Positions 6,593-6,825 of a stretch of 6,825 nucleotides of DNA are shown here, piece by piece. A program made the position numbers and the translations under genes. Each line of letters starts with the position of its first letter. Within the stretch, counting starts at the first letter, position 1. The notes under the pieces are model-generated. The model had not been told where the DNA came from and made no database searches. It was given only the letters and a program-made list of their open reading frames with translations. Source of the stretch: an uncultured Lachnospiraceae bacterium (lineage in GTDB: Bacteria; Bacillota_A; Clostridia; Lachnospirales; Lachnospiraceae). Location: positions 1 to 6,825 of the forward strand of contig CAJUGZ010000236.1 of NCBI GenBank assembly GCA_910585855.1. The letters run 5' to 3'.

Positions 6593-6825
6593 GAGGACGC
6601 CAGATTCGAAAACGGTGGGCAGACTGCTGTTCCGGTTTCCAAAAAGTAAGAAGTTCTAGGACTTCTGTATTTTTGTATGTCCAACCGGACAGACCAGGGC
6701 GCAATTCGCCCTCATGACAGCCAAAACATAACTGATGTAAGGAAGGATTTTACCAGCCGTAAGACAGCTGCTTTCTTATTCTCCGGGCTAAACACGCCCC
6801 TTTTTTTTCACACCCTGCATGGAAG
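6593..6825 (-). repeat. Right copy of the structured interspersed repeat, inverted (continues past the right edge)
   Basis: On the minus strand this is the counterpart of the left repeat. The matching blocks are 6786-6825, 6680-6727, 6635-6667 and 6593-6613 in the order of the repeat. Hairpins retained here are GGGCG/CGCCC (6697-6701 with 6707-6711), where the G-U pair of the left copy is G-C, and AGAAGT/ACTTCT (6649-6654 with 6661-6666). The variable stretch at 6614-6634 still permits a CGG/CCG stem in the place where the left copy has CGTG/CACG. The corresponding open frame of the left copy is not preserved. The element reads toward the TPR lipoprotein gene and ends about 43 bases before its putative -35 box. 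Confidence 0.85.

Noticed and set aside
1..6825. The whole window as a composite transposon bounded by inverted repeats
   Set aside because: No transposase, integrase or resolvase is encoded, the enclosed genes include core functions (holA, hflX), and the repeats are 230 bases or more of folded, diverged sequence unlike insertion-sequence ends. The outer boundaries are not visible.

Overview
The window is low-GC Firmicute DNA, most likely from a Lachnospiraceae-type gut anaerobe. The evidence is the AT-rich coding and intergenic sequence, the AAGGAG-type ribosome binding sites, the style of the HolA and HflX proteins, and a soluble PAS histidine kinase coupled to a REC-HD-GYP regulator. The family assignment is inference from protein style, not from a marker gene. 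All five convincing genes are complete.

Layout. Positions 1-245 hold one copy of a long, structured, interspersed repeat that continues past the left edge. Next is holA (DNA polymerase III delta subunit) on the minus strand. A 224-base divergent intergenic region follows, with a promoter for each side and a terminator-like hairpin. On the plus strand lies a two-gene signalling operon, a cytoplasmic PAS histidine kinase and a REC-HD-GYP response regulator, whose stop and start codons overlap by one base (TAATG). A 44-base convergent gap with a GC-rich palindrome separates this operon from a minus-strand pair: a TPR lipoprotein gene followed, 19 bases later, by hflX (ribosome-associated GTPase). 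Positions 6593-6825 hold a second copy of the repeat in inverted orientation, running off the right edge.

Function. The kinase should sense a cytoplasmic cue through its PAS domain and phosphorylate the REC domain of its partner, whose HD-GYP domain is expected to hydrolyse cyclic di-GMP. holA, hflX and the TPR lipoprotein are housekeeping or envelope genes with no obvious link to that pathway. The signalling pair reads opposite to both of its neighbours, so it looks like an independent module between core genes.

The most unusual content is non-coding. Two copies of a repeat of at least 230 bases flank the whole gene block in inverted orientation. They keep four strongly conserved blocks at nearly constant spacing, and several hairpins survive despite sequence change. 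This suggests a structured RNA or a non-autonomous mobile repeat rather than a gene. The 15-base inner end of the repeat recurs, with one mismatch, inside the small palindrome between the convergent operons, so three members of one repeat family may be present. I do not recognise the element by name.
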